The notes beneath the pieces are model-generated. The model was not told the origin of the DNA, ran no database searches, and saw only the letters and a list, made by a program, of their open reading frames with translations. A stretch of 64,000 nt of DNA from Stutzerimonas decontaminans (lineage in GTDB: Bacteria; Pseudomonadota; Gammaproteobacteria; Pseudomonadales; Pseudomonadaceae), in the NCBI RefSeq assembly GCF_000661915.1, contig NZ_CP007509.1, positions 496,001 through 560,000 of the forward strand. The letters run 5' to 3'. Numbering within the stretch: the first letter of the stretch is position 1; each line of letters begins with the position of its first letter. The position numbers and the translations under genes are program-made. Shown here piece after piece: positions 7,847 to 16,711 of the stretch.

Positions 7847-9736
7847 ATGCCGCAACCGATTCAGCTCAAGGATCACGAGAAGGACGCCGTACTGGTGCGC
7901 CGGCGCGTGATCGTGGGCCTTGCATTGGTGTTGCTGCTGATCGGCGTGCTGGTGGCGCGGATGTACTACTTGCAGGTGGTGCAGTTCGAGCATCATTCGA
8001 CCCTGTCGGAGAACAATCGCGTCCATGTGCAGCCGATTCCGCCCAACCGTGGGCTGATCTTCGACCGGCAGGGGCGCGTCATCGCCGATAACCGGCCCAG
8101 CTTCAGCCTGACGGTCACTCGCGAGCGTGCCGGCGACTGGAAGGCGGTGCTCGATGCCGTGGTCGAAGTACTGGAGCTCAGCGAGGAGGAACGGGGCCTT
8201 TTCGAGAAGCGCGTGCTGCAGGGCCGTCGGCCATTCGAGCCGGTACCGATCATGTACGAACTGTCCGAAGAGCAGATCGCGCGCGTTGCGGTGAACCAGT
8301 TCCGCCTGCCCGGCGTCGAGGTAGCTGCGCAGCTGGTCCGGCATTATCCGCAGGGTGCGCACTTCGCACACTCGGTTGGTTATGTCGGGCGCATCAATGA
8401 ACAGGAGGTCAAGCAGCTCGATCCGGTCAACTACAGCGGCACGCACCACATCGGCAAGACCGGCATCGAGAAGTTCTACGAGGATGAGCTGCACGGCCAG
8501 GTCGGCTACGAAGAGGTCGAGACCAATGCCCGCGGCCGGGTCTTGCGCGTGCTCAAGCGGACCGACCCGGTACCTGGCAAGGACATCACCCTGTCGCTCG
8601 ACCTCGATCTGCAGGAAGCCGCCGAAGAAGCGCTAGGTGGACGCCGTGGTGCGATCGTCGCGCTGCTGCCGGACACCGGCGAAGTGGTGGCGATGGTCAG
8701 CCAGCCTAGCTTCAACCCCAATCTGTTCGTCACCGGCATCAGTTTCAAGGATTACGGCGAGCTGCGCGACTCCATCGACCGGCCACTGTACAACCGCGTG
8801 CTGCGCGGACTGTATCCGCCGGGTTCGACCATCAAGCCGATGATGGCCGTCGCCGGGCTCGACGCCGGTGTGATTACGCCGACCACCCGGGTCTTCGATC
8901 CGGGGTTCTTCCAGTTGCCGAACGTGCAGCACAAGTACCGCAACTGGAACCGCAGCGGCGACGGCTGGGTGGATCTGGATCTGGCCATTGCCCGCTCCAA
9001 CGACACCTACTTCTACGACATGGCCCACAAGCTCGGGGTCGATCGCATGCATGACTACATGACCCGCTTCGGCCTGGGGCAGCGCGTCTCGCTGGACATG
9101 CACGAGGAGACCGCCGGGCTGATGCCGTCGCGCGACTGGAAGCGGGCGCGTTACCGTCAGCCGTGGTACCCCGGCGAAACCGTCATCCTTGGCATTGGCC
9201 AGGGCTACATGCAGGCCACGCCATTGCAGCTGGCTCAGGCCACTGCGCTGGTGGCGACACGCGGCAAGTGGATTCGCCCGCACCTGGCACGCAGCGTCGG
9301 TGGCCAGCCTCCGGTGGACCCTGACCCGGTGCCGGATATCCAGCTGCGTGACCCGCGCTTCTGGGACTACGCGACGCATGGCATGGAACAGGTGCTGCAC
9401 GGCGCCCGCGGTACGGCGCGCAAGGTCGGCGACAGCTCGGTCTATCGCATTGCCGGCAAGAGCGGTACCGCCCAGGTGGTCGCCATCCGTCAGGGCGAAA
9501 AATACGACAGCGCCAAACTGGCTGAGCGTCATCGCGACCATGCACTGTTCGTCGCCTTCGCTCCGGTGCATGACCCGAAAATCGCCGTGGCGGTGATGGT
9601 CGAGAACGGCGAGTCCGGCTCCGGCGTCGCTGCGCCGGTGGCAAAACAGGTTATGGACGCCTGGTTGCTGGACGAGGAAGGTCGGCTCAAGCCAGAGTTC
9701 GCACCGCCGGTGACCGCCCAAGGGAATAAGCCATGA
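7847..9736 (+). CDS. mrdA: Penicillin-binding protein 2, elongasome transpeptidase
   Basis: The 629-residue protein has one N-terminal membrane segment (about residues 20-43), a dimerisation domain with the NRG run near residue 65, and a transpeptidase domain. The catalytic motifs are STIK at 327-330, SND at 384-386 and KSGT at 538-541. PBP2 crosslinks peptidoglycan during rod elongation together with RodA. The gene overlaps rodA by ATGA, fitting a tightly coupled enzyme pair. It starts 9 bp after rlmH. Confidence 0.98.
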   Translation: MPQPIQLKDHEKDAVLVRRRVIVGLALVLLLIGVLVARMYYLQVVQFEHHSTLSENNRVHVQPIPPNRGLIFDRQGRVIADNRPSFSLTVTRERAGDWKAVLDAVVEVLELSEEERGLFEKRVLQGRRPFEPVPIMYELSEEQIARVAVNQFRLPGVEVAAQLVRHYPQGAHFAHSVGYVGRINEQEVKQLDPVNYSGTHHIGKTGIEKFYEDELHGQVGYEEVETNARGRVLRVLKRTDPVPGKDITLSLDLDLQEAAEEALGGRRGAIVALLPDTGEVVAMVSQPSFNPNLFVTGISFKDYGELRDSIDRPLYNRVLRGLYPPGSTIKPMMAVAGLDAGVITPTTRVFDPGFFQLPNVQHKYRNWNRSGDGWVDLDLAIARSNDTYFYDMAHKLGVDRMHDYMTRFGLGQRVSLDMHEETAGLMPSRDWKRARYRQPWYPGETVILGIGQGYMQATPLQLAQATALVATRGKWIRPHLARSVGGQPPVDPDPVPDIQLRDPRFWDYATHGMEQVLHGARGTARKVGDSSVYRIAGKSGTAQVVAIRQGEKYDSAKLAERHRDHALFVAFAPVHDPKIAVAVMVENGESGSGVAAPVAKQVMDAWLLDEEGRLKPEFAPPVTAQGNKP

Positions 9737-10878
9737 GCGGTAATTTCGACCGTACCCTGTCGCGCGAGGATGTGCTGCGCCGCCGCGCCAGCCTGCTGCA
9801 GCGCCTTCATATAGATGGGCTGTTGCTGGTGCTTTTGCTGGTGTTGGCGGCGGGCAGTCTGTTCATTCTCTATTCGGCCAGCGGCAAGAACTGGGACCTG
9901 GTCATCAAGCAGGGGACCTCGTTCGGGCTCGGCCTTGGCGCCATGCTGGTCATCGCGCAGTTCGAACCGCGCTTCATGGCGCGCTGGGTGCCGCTCGCTT
10001 ACCTTGGCGTGGTGGCCTTGCTGGTGGCGGTGGAGGTTGTGGGGCATACGGCGATGGGCGCCACCCGCTGGATCAATATTCCCGGGGTGATCCGCTTTCA
10101 GCCTTCAGAATTCATGAAGATCATCATGCCGATGACCATCGCCTGGTATCTGTCATCGCGCAGTCTGCCGCCGAGCATCAAGCACACCGCCATCAGCCTG
10201 GCGATGATCCTGATTCCCTTCGTGCTGATCCTCAAACAGCCCGACCTCGGTACCGCGCTGCTGATCCTGGCATCCGGTGCGTTCGTGCTGTTTATCGGCG
10301 GGCTGCGTTGGCGCTGGATCATCAGTGCGGTGGCCGCCGTGGTCCCCATTGCCGTGGCGATGTGGTACTTCGTCTTGCGTGACTATCAGAAACAGCGCGT
10401 ACTGACGTTCCTCGATCCCGAAAGCGATCCGCTGGGCACGGGCTGGAACATCATCCAGTCGAAGGCAGCGATCGGCTCGGGTGGGGTTTTCGGCAAGGGC
10501 TGGCTTTCCGGTACCCAGTCTCACCTGGATTTTTTGCCGGAAAGCCATACTGACTTTATCATCGCCGTGCTTGCCGAGGAGTTCGGCCTGGTCGGTGTCT
10601 GTCTGCTGCTAGTGGTCTATATCCTGCTGATAACCCGCGGATTGGTGATTACGGTGCAGGCGCAGACATTGTTCGGAAAACTGCTGGCCGGTGCGTTGAC
10701 GATGACCTTCTTTGTTTACGTTTTCGTCAATATCGGTATGGTCAGTGGGCTGTTGCCGGTCGTGGGGGTGCCATTGCCCTTCATTAGTTACGGTGGAACT
10801 TCATTGGTGACCCTGCTGTCAGGGTTCGGGGTTTTGATGTCGATCCACACCCATCGCAAGTGGATCGCGCAGGTTTGA
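9733..10878 (+). CDS. rodA: Rod shape-determining peptidoglycan glycosyltransferase RodA
   Basis: The 381-residue SEDS-family membrane protein has about ten hydrophobic segments. It shows the family runs FQPSEFMKI, LKQPDLGTAL, DFLPESHTDFI and the C-terminal PLPFISYGGTS. RodA polymerises lipid II with PBP2 as its partner. The start ATG at 9733 overlaps the mrdA stop. Confidence 0.98.
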   Translation: MSGNFDRTLSREDVLRRRASLLQRLHIDGLLLVLLLVLAAGSLFILYSASGKNWDLVIKQGTSFGLGLGAMLVIAQFEPRFMARWVPLAYLGVVALLVAVEVVGHTAMGATRWINIPGVIRFQPSEFMKIIMPMTIAWYLSSRSLPPSIKHTAISLAMILIPFVLILKQPDLGTALLILASGAFVLFIGGLRWRWIISAVAAVVPIAVAMWYFVLRDYQKQRVLTFLDPESDPLGTGWNIIQSKAAIGSGGVFGKGWLSGTQSHLDFLPESHTDFIIAVLAEEFGLVGVCLLLVVYILLITRGLVITVQAQTLFGKLLAGALTMTFFVYVFVNIGMVSGLLPVVGVPLPFISYGGTSLVTLLSGFGVLMSIHTHRKWIAQV

Positions 10879-10883
10879 CGAGA

Positions 10884-11903
10884 GTGAATTTGTTGACTTC
10901 ATTACGGCGTGGCTGGGTGGCACGGATGCTTGGGGGCGTGGGCTTGGCCGGCGCCGTACTGAGCAGCCTACCGCTGCAGGCCGCAGACTACAGCGGCCCC
11001 AACGTGGACGAGTTCATCGCGGAAATGACCCGCGACTACGGTTTCGCTGCAGAGCAGCTGCGTGACCTGTTCAAGCAGGCCGAGCGCAAGCAGGCGATTC
11101 TCGATGCCATTTCGCGGCCGGCCGAGCGGGTCAAGCCGTGGAAGGAATACCGGCCGATCTTCCTCACCGATTCGCGCATCGCCCAGGGCGTCGATTTCTG
11201 GCGCGAGAACGACGCTGCGTTGACTCGCGCGGAAACCGAATACGGCGTGCCGGCCGAGATCATCGTGGCGATCATCGGCGTCGAAACTTTTTATGGTCGC
11301 AACACGGGTAGCCATCGAGTGATCGATGCGCTGTCGACCCTGGGTTTCGACTATCCGCCGCGGCAACCTTTTTTCCGCCAGCAGCTCAGGGAGTTCCTGC
11401 TGCTGACCCGTGAGGAGCAGGTCGATCCGCTGACGCTCAAGGGCTCCTACGCCGGTGCCATGGGGCTGCCGCAGTTCATGCCGAGTAGCTTCCGTGCCTA
11501 TGCCGTGGACTTCGATGGCGACGGCCGCATCGATATCTGGAACAACCCCACCGACGCCATCGGCAGTGCGGCCAGCTATTTCAAGCAGCATGGCTGGACG
11601 GCTGGTGATCCCGTCGTGGCTCGCGCGAACGTGTCCGGCAAAAGGTTCGAGGAGGGCCTGACCGTCGGCCTCGAGTCGCAGAAGAACGCCGGCGAGATGC
11701 GTAGCCTGGGCTGGCAGTTCGACAAGTCCGTGGCTGATGAGACGGCCGTGACTGCATTCCGCCTGGAAGGCGCAGACGGCGACGAATACTGGCTGGGCCT
11801 GCCGAACTTCTATGTCATCACCCGCTATAACCGCAGCGTAATGTACGCCATGGCCGTGCATCAGCTGTCGCAGCTGCTGGCCGAAGCGCGAGGCGAACAA
11901 TGA
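10884..11903 (+). CDS. mltB: Lytic murein transglycosylase B
   Basis: The chosen GTG start at 10884 gives 339 residues, with an arginine-rich signal peptide (about residues 1-33, cleavage near LQA-AD). Another GTG at 10860 lies inside rodA and would only add eight residues. The transglycosylase Glu is Glu134 in IGVETFYG, and the AGAMGLPQFMPSS run is typical of the SltB1/MltB family. It cleaves glycan strands, making 1,6-anhydro-muropeptides. It overlaps rlpA by ATGA. The signal lacks an obvious lipobox, so the form is probably periplasmic and soluble. Confidence 0.93.
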   Translation: MNLLTSLRRGWVARMLGGVGLAGAVLSSLPLQAADYSGPNVDEFIAEMTRDYGFAAEQLRDLFKQAERKQAILDAISRPAERVKPWKEYRPIFLTDSRIAQGVDFWRENDAALTRAETEYGVPAEIIVAIIGVETFYGRNTGSHRVIDALSTLGFDYPPRQPFFRQQLREFLLLTREEQVDPLTLKGSYAGAMGLPQFMPSSFRAYAVDFDGDGRIDIWNNPTDAIGSAASYFKQHGWTAGDPVVARANVSGKRFEEGLTVGLESQKNAGEMRSLGWQFDKSVADETAVTAFRLEGADGDEYWLGLPNFYVITRYNRSVMYAMAVHQLSQLLAEARGEQ

Positions 11904-12892
11904 GTGCTTTCTGGACAAGATTGATAGCGTTGGGCGTGACAGGCGCATTGCTGGCGAGTTGCTCGTCGACGCCGGCACCCAGCAGCACGCCGAGCAAGTC
12001 GGCCGGCAGCAGTGGTCCTGGCGACTATGCCCGACCGCATAAGGATGGCGCGCCCTGGTGGGACGTGGACGTCTCGCAGATCCAGGACGCGGTGCCAATG
12101 CCGCATTACGGGCCGTACAAGGCCAACCCCTATACCGTGCTGGGAAAAACCTACTTCCCCATCAGTGACGGGCGCCGTTATTCCGCTACCGGGACGGCGT
12201 CCTGGTACGGCACCAAGTTCCATGGTCAGCCCACCGCCAATGGCGAAAAATACGACCTCTACGGTATGAGTGCTGCGCACAAGACCCTGCCGCTGCCCAC
12301 CTACGTCAAGGTCACCAATCTGGATAACGGGCGCACTGTGACCCTGCGCGTCAATGATCGCGGCCCGTTCTACTCTGATCGGATCATTGATTTGTCCTTC
12401 GCTGCGGCGAAGAAGCTCGGCTTTGCCGAAAGCGGCACGGCGCGGGTCAAGGTCGAAGGGATCGATCCGGAGCAGTGGTGGGCGCAGCAGGGGCGGCCGG
12501 TTCCGAGCATGATGGCGCAGCCGCAAATGGCCGCCGCCAAACCCGCCAGCAGCATTGCCCAGCCGATCGAGCAGTACACACCACCGCCTCAGCAGCACGC
12601 TGCGGTCACGGTGCCGCTTGAAATCGACGCAAAAAAAAACGCTTCGCCCGCAGCCTCTGGCCTGTTTCTCCAGGTTGGCGCCTTCGCCAATCCGGATGCA
12701 GCTCAGTTGTTGAAGGACAAGCTGAGCGACGTGGTGTCTGCTCCGGTGTTCATCAGCTCGGTGGTACACAACCAGCAGACGCTGCATCGGGTGCGACTGG
12801 GACCCATCGACACGCCGGATGAGGCCATGCAGCTCGAGCAGAGCGTTCGCCTGGCCAATCTTGGACAGCCGCGGCGTGTCGCTGCCGACTGA
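11900..12892 (+). CDS. rlpA: RlpA, septal ring lytic transglycosylase lipoprotein
   Basis: The 330-residue protein has a lipobox LASC (Cys21). A double-psi beta-barrel RlpA domain follows (about residues 92-185, with TASWYGTKFHGQ and VNDRGPFYSDRIIDLS), then a Pro/Gln/Ala linker and a C-terminal SPOR domain (about 252-326) that binds denuded glycan at division sites. In Pseudomonas aeruginosa RlpA is a glycan lyase acting on peptide-free strands. It is coupled to mltB by a 4-bp overlap. A run of eight A bases near 12632 lies within the linker. Confidence 0.96.
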   Translation: MSAFWTRLIALGVTGALLASCSSTPAPSSTPSKSAGSSGPGDYARPHKDGAPWWDVDVSQIQDAVPMPHYGPYKANPYTVLGKTYFPISDGRRYSATGTASWYGTKFHGQPTANGEKYDLYGMSAAHKTLPLPTYVKVTNLDNGRTVTLRVNDRGPFYSDRIIDLSFAAAKKLGFAESGTARVKVEGIDPEQWWAQQGRPVPSMMAQPQMAAAKPASSIAQPIEQYTPPPQQHAAVTVPLEIDAKKNASPAASGLFLQVGAFANPDAAQLLKDKLSDVVSAPVFISSVVHNQQTLHRVRLGPIDTPDEAMQLEQSVRLANLGQPRRVAAD

Positions 12893-12939
12893 CCATTTGC
12901 AAACCTTGCCTGTTTTACCTGACCAACTTTGAGATTCGG

Positions 12940-14097
12940 ATGAACATCACCAGCCTCGTGCAACGCTTCCTAGTCCTGACTCTGCTGACGGCCGCCCCGA
13001 CCGTCTGGGCGGCCCAGATCCTGCCGTCGGCGCCTCAGCTGGCGGCCAAGTCCTACCTGCTGATGGACGCGGCCAGCGGTGAGGTGCTGGTCGAGCACAA
13101 TGGCGACGAGCGTCTGCCACCCGCCAGCCTGACCAAGTTGATGACTGCCTATATCGCCACCCTGGAAATCCAGAAGGGGCAGATCAGCGACAATGACATG
13201 GTCACCGTGAGTGAAAAGGCCTGGCGTACCGGCGGCTCGCGTATGTTCATCCAGGTCAATACGCAGGTTTCGGTGGACGATCTGCTGCACGGCATCATCA
13301 TTCAGTCGGGCAATGACGCCAGCGTGGCGATGGCCGAGCACATCGCAGGCAGCGAAGAAGCCTTCGCCGATCTGATGAACAGCTCCGCCCAGCGTCTGGG
13401 CATGACCAATACCCATTTCATGAATGCCACCGGCCTGCCGGACCCGGATCACTACTCCTCGGCTAGCGATATGGCCAAGCTGGCGCGGGCGATCATCTAC
13501 GAAGATCCGGCGCACTACGCCATCTACGCGCAGAAAGAGTTCTTCTGGAACAACATCAAGCAGCCCAACCGCAACCTGCTGTTGTGGCGCGACAAGACCG
13601 TCGATGGCCTGAAAACCGGCCATACCGAAGAAGCTGGCTACTGCCTGGTGGCGTCCGCAGTGCGCGACAACATGCGTCTGATCTCGGTGGTGTTCGGCAC
13701 CGACAGCGAGCAGGCCCGTGCCGCGGAAACCCAGAAACTGCTGACCTATGGCTTCCGCTTCTTCGAGACCCGCACCTTCTACCAGAAAGGCACCGAGCTG
13801 GCTCAGGCGCAGGTCTGGAAAGGCCAGCAGGACAAGCTCAAGGCCGGTCTGGCGCAGGATCTGACCATGACCCTGCCGCGTGGCCAGGTAGAGAAACTGC
13901 AGGCGGTCATGAGCTTCAACGGTACGCTCACCGCGCCGATCCAGCAGGGCGACGTGATCGGAAAGGTAGAGGTCAAGCTGGATGACAAGGTGGTGCGCAG
14001 CACGGATCTGGTGGCGCTGGAAACCATCGAAGAGGGTGGGCTGTTCCGTCGTTTTTGGGATAGCATTCGCCTGTTCTTCTACAGCTTGTTCAACTGA
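12940..14097 (+). CDS. dacA: D-alanyl-D-alanine carboxypeptidase (PBP5/6 type)
   Basis: The 385-residue protein has a signal peptide (1 to about 25). The active-site serine motif is SLTK at 63-66, SGN is near 125-127 and KTG near 223-225. A C-terminal amphipathic helix ending FWDSIRLFFYSLFN anchors it to the membrane. It trims the terminal D-Ala of pentapeptides. The orthologue is also called dacC in pseudomonads. It sits 47 bp after rlpA and 66 bp before ybeD. Confidence 0.96.
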   Translation: MNITSLVQRFLVLTLLTAAPTVWAAQILPSAPQLAAKSYLLMDAASGEVLVEHNGDERLPPASLTKLMTAYIATLEIQKGQISDNDMVTVSEKAWRTGGSRMFIQVNTQVSVDDLLHGIIIQSGNDASVAMAEHIAGSEEAFADLMNSSAQRLGMTNTHFMNATGLPDPDHYSSASDMAKLARAIIYEDPAHYAIYAQKEFFWNNIKQPNRNLLLWRDKTVDGLKTGHTEEAGYCLVASAVRDNMRLISVVFGTDSEQARAAETQKLLTYGFRFFETRTFYQKGTELAQAQVWKGQQDKLKAGLAQDLTMTLPRGQVEKLQAVMSFNGTLTAPIQQGDVIGKVEVKLDDKVVRSTDLVALETIEEGGLFRRFWDSIRLFFYSLFN

Positions 14098-14163
14098 CCA
14101 CGCTCGAGTGCGCCCTGGCTGATCCCGCCGCGGCGCACGTGCGGATCACGAGTCCGTTACCCC

Positions 14164-14442
14164 ATGACCGATAACCAAGATGCTGCACCCAAGATTGACT
14201 TCCCTTGCGAGCGATACCCGATCAAGGTGATCGGCGACGCCGGCGAGGGTTTCCGTGAGGTCGTTATCGACGTCATTCAGCGCCACGCGCCGGATTTCGA
14301 CGAGACCACCGTTGTCACCCGTGACAGTCGTAACGGTCGCTTTCTTTCACTGCAGGTGCTGATCACCGCCACCGGCGTCGAACAGCTGCAGGCCATCCAT
14401 GTCGATCTGCGGGCCACTGGCCGTGTTCACATGGTGCTGTGA
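14164..14442 (+). CDS. ybeD: YbeD/DUF493 family protein
   Basis: A 92-residue ferredoxin-fold protein typical of the family: [18 protein letters not shown] at the N-terminus and a VLxTATGxEQLxAIHxxLRA-type C-terminus. It is proposed to have a role linked to lipoate metabolism, mainly because of its constant place upstream of lipB. The stop overlaps the lipB start (TGATG). Confidence 0.93.
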   Translation: MTDNQDAAPKIDFPCERYPIKVIGDAGEGFREVVIDVIQRHAPDFDETTVVTRDSRNGRFLSLQVLITATGVEQLQAIHVDLRATGRVHMVL

Positions 14443-15098
14443 TGGCCCACGAAGTGGGTGTGCGTGAGCTCGGTCTGATCGAATATCGGTCTGCCTGGCA
14501 GGCCATGCAGCAGTTCACCAACACGCGTGATGCAGACAGCGGCGACGAGATCTGGCTGCTGCAGCATCCGCCGGTGTTCACCCAGGGGCAGGCCGGAAAG
14601 GCCGAACACCTGCTGTTCCCAGGCGATATTCCAGTGGTGCAGGTGGATCGCGGTGGCCAAGTGACCTATCACGGCCCCGGCCAGCTGGTTGGCTATCTGT
14701 TGCTCGATGTCCGTCGCCTCGGAATTGGCGTGCGCGAACTGGTAAGTCGCATTGAGCGCAGCCTGATCGATCTGCTCGCCGGCTACGGTGTCGAGGCGAC
14801 AGCCAAACCGGATGCACCCGGTGTCTATGTCAACGGCGCGAAGATTGCGTCGTTGGGCCTGCGCATCCGCAACGGCCGTTCCTTCCACGGCCTGGCGCTG
14901 AACGTGGACATGGATCTCGAACCTTTCCGGCGCATCAATCCCTGCGGTTATGCAGGGCTGCCCATGACCCAGATGCGTGACTTGATCGGCCCGATCGACA
15001 TCTGCCAAGTGGCCGATAGACTGCGCGAACAACTGGTCCGGCAGCTCGGATACGCGCAACAGAAGACCCTCGCGGGCGGAATTGAAGCATATGAGTAG
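14442..15098 (+). CDS. lipB: Octanoyl-[acyl-carrier-protein]:protein N-octanoyltransferase
   Basis: The 218-residue protein uses the ATG at 14442. A GTG directly before it is in frame but would sit one codon earlier, inside ybeD. Family runs are [15 protein letters not shown] and the segment [17 protein letters not shown], which holds the catalytic lysine; the cysteine lies in NPCGYAG. LipB moves octanoate from ACP to lipoyl domains before LipA adds sulfur. It overlaps lipA by 8 bp. Confidence 0.97.
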   Translation: MAHEVGVRELGLIEYRSAWQAMQQFTNTRDADSGDEIWLLQHPPVFTQGQAGKAEHLLFPGDIPVVQVDRGGQVTYHGPGQLVGYLLLDVRRLGIGVRELVSRIERSLIDLLAGYGVEATAKPDAPGVYVNGAKIASLGLRIRNGRSFHGLALNVDMDLEPFRRINPCGYAGLPMTQMRDLIGPIDICQVADRLREQLVRQLGYAQQKTLAGGIEAYE

Positions 15099-16068
15099 TG
15101 TAGAAACAGCAGGCAAGCGCCCAGCCAAGGTAGAGGCCGGCGTCAAGCTGCGCGGCGCCGAGAAGGTTGCGCGGATTCCGGTGAAGATCATTCCCACCGA
15201 TGAACTGCCGAAGAAGCCGGACTGGATTCGTGTGCGTATCCCCGTGTCCCCCGAGGTCGACCAGATCAAGCAGACCCTGCGCAAGCACAAGCTGCACAGC
15301 GTTTGCGAAGAGGCGTCGTGCCCCAACCTGGGTGAGTGCTTCTCCAGCGGCACTGCGACCTTTATGATCATGGGCGACATTTGCACCCGCCGCTGCCCGT
15401 TCTGCGATGTCGGCCATGGTCGCCCGAATGCGCTGGATCCGGATGAGCCGAAGAACCTCGCCCAGGCCATCGCAGACATGCGCCTGAAGTACGTGGTCAT
15501 CACCTCGGTGGATCGTGACGATCTGCGTGATGGCGGCGCCCAGCATTTCGCCGATTGCCTGCGCGAGATTCGCAAGCTGTCGCCATCGATCCAGCTGGAA
15601 ACGCTGGTTCCGGACTATCGCGGCCGCATGGATATCGCTCTCGACATCACTGCCAGTGAACCGCCGGATGTGTTCAACCACAACCTGGAAACCGTGCCGC
15701 GACTGTACAAGTCGTCACGCCCGGGCTCGGACTTCGAGTGGTCGCTGGATCTGCTGGAGAAGTTCAAGCAGCGCGTGCCGGGCGTACCGACCAAGTCCGG
15801 GCTGATGCTCGGGCTGGGCGAAACCGACGAAGAGGTTATCGAGGTCATGCACCGCATGCGCGAGCACGACATCGACATGCTCACGCTCGGCCAGTATCTG
15901 CAGCCGTCGCGCAATCACCTGCCGGTACAGCGCTTCGTCCATCCCGATACCTTCGCCTGGTTTGCCGAAGAAGGTATGAAGATGGGCTTCAAGAACATCG
16001 CTTCCGGTCCGCTGGTGCGGTCGTCGTACCATGCCGATCAGCAGGCGCATGGAGCCAAGCAGGACTAA
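15091..16068 (+). CDS. lipA: Lipoyl synthase
   Basis: The 325-residue radical-SAM enzyme carries both iron-sulfur cysteine sets: Cys72, Cys77 and Cys83 for the auxiliary cluster, and CxxxCxxC at 98, 102 and 105 for the SAM cluster. The ATG at 15091 is preferred over a TTG at 15082. It inserts two sulfurs into protein-bound octanoyl groups. It is the last gene of the run and is followed by a strong terminator at 16099-16135. Confidence 0.98.
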   Translation: MSSVETAGKRPAKVEAGVKLRGAEKVARIPVKIIPTDELPKKPDWIRVRIPVSPEVDQIKQTLRKHKLHSVCEEASCPNLGECFSSGTATFMIMGDICTRRCPFCDVGHGRPNALDPDEPKNLAQAIADMRLKYVVITSVDRDDLRDGGAQHFADCLREIRKLSPSIQLETLVPDYRGRMDIALDITASEPPDVFNHNLETVPRLYKSSRPGSDFEWSLDLLEKFKQRVPGVPTKSGLMLGLGETDEEVIEVMHRMREHDIDMLTLGQYLQPSRNHLPVQRFVHPDTFAWFAEEGMKMGFKNIASGPLVRSSYHADQQAHGAKQD

Positions 16069-16098
16069 ATCTGCTTATCGCTTCCGTGGTTCACGAGA

Positions 16099-16135
16099 GC
16101 CGCGCAGACAGCCTAGGGTGTCTGCGCGGCTTTTT
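16099..16135 (+). terminator. Rho-independent terminator after lipA
   Basis: A perfect 12-bp stem (16099-16110 with 16119-16130), an 8-base loop and TTTTTC directly after. It closes the dacA-ybeD-lipB-lipA run. Confidence 0.92.
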
Positions 16136-16232
16136 CTTCTCCGCCGAATATGCGGCGTCGGAAAGTGTTCGAGATTAATTGCGAAGCGGTTGGCAAGAAA
16201 TTTGCGGCATTACGCCGCATTAGACTTTGGTC

Positions 16233-16238
16233 TATAGT
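16233..16238 (+). promoter_or_regulatory. Possible -10 box for the gene at 16281
   Basis: TATAGT lies 42 bp before the ATG. A weak TTACGC sits 17 bp upstream of it, overlapping a small GCGGC/GCCGC inverted repeat at 16204-16218. The gene has a terminator on each side, so it needs its own promoter near here. Confidence 0.35.
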
Positions 16239-16280
16239 GGCGCTCGTTTACACCATGAGGCCAACCGAGGGCCACAGCAG

Positions 16281-16625
16281 ATGAACGAACCCCAGTTAAA
16301 GAACCTCCTTGACGATCTGGATGCCGCAAAGGTCGAGTGCGATGCGATGAGTCGCCTGGTCGTGACTCGGCTGGCCAAGCAGCACGTTCCGTACCGGGCG
16401 ATGTTGGGGCAGGTCGAGCTGGACGGAAAGGTGGTCGCACCGCATTTCTGGGTCGAAACCGACGGTTGCGTGATCGACTACCGCGCTCGCCAGCGCCTTG
16501 GCGGTGATCAGCGCGTGCCCCATGGCGTCGTGCCGCGCGAGGCGGTGCAAGCCCATTACCAGGGCAAGCAGGTGGTCATCGACCCGCTGCCGGATTACCT
16601 CTATGAGGTAGCCATCAAGCATTGA
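16281..16625 (+). CDS. Conserved hypothetical protein (114 aa)
   Basis: A soluble protein of 114 residues with no signal peptide or membrane segment. The ATG at 16281 follows a purine-rich CAGCAG and is preferred to an upstream start at 16227, which lies in the promoter region. The N-terminal third is helical with alternating charges; the middle has HFWVETDGCVIDYRARQ and a short VPREAVQAHYQG. I do not recognise a family. It is a single-gene unit between the lipA terminator and its own terminator at 16660-16686. Confidence 0.75.
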   Translation: MNEPQLKNLLDDLDAAKVECDAMSRLVVTRLAKQHVPYRAMLGQVELDGKVVAPHFWVETDGCVIDYRARQRLGGDQRVPHGVVPREAVQAHYQGKQVVIDPLPDYLYEVAIKH

Positions 16626-16659
16626 TGGTAACCAACGGTTCTCGCCTGTAGATGAAAGC

Positions 16660-16686
16660 AAAAGCCCCGGCATGGCCGGGGCTTTT
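16660..16686. terminator. Bidirectional rho-independent terminator
   Basis: A 12-bp perfect stem AAAAGCCCCGGC/GCCGGGGCTTTT with a 3-base loop. It has A-runs on the left and T-runs on the right, so it can serve both the plus-strand gene ending at 16625 and the minus-strand transglycosylase ending at 16712. Confidence 0.9.
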
Positions 16687-16711
16687 CGTATCTTTCTGTT
16701 GTGTTTGGCAA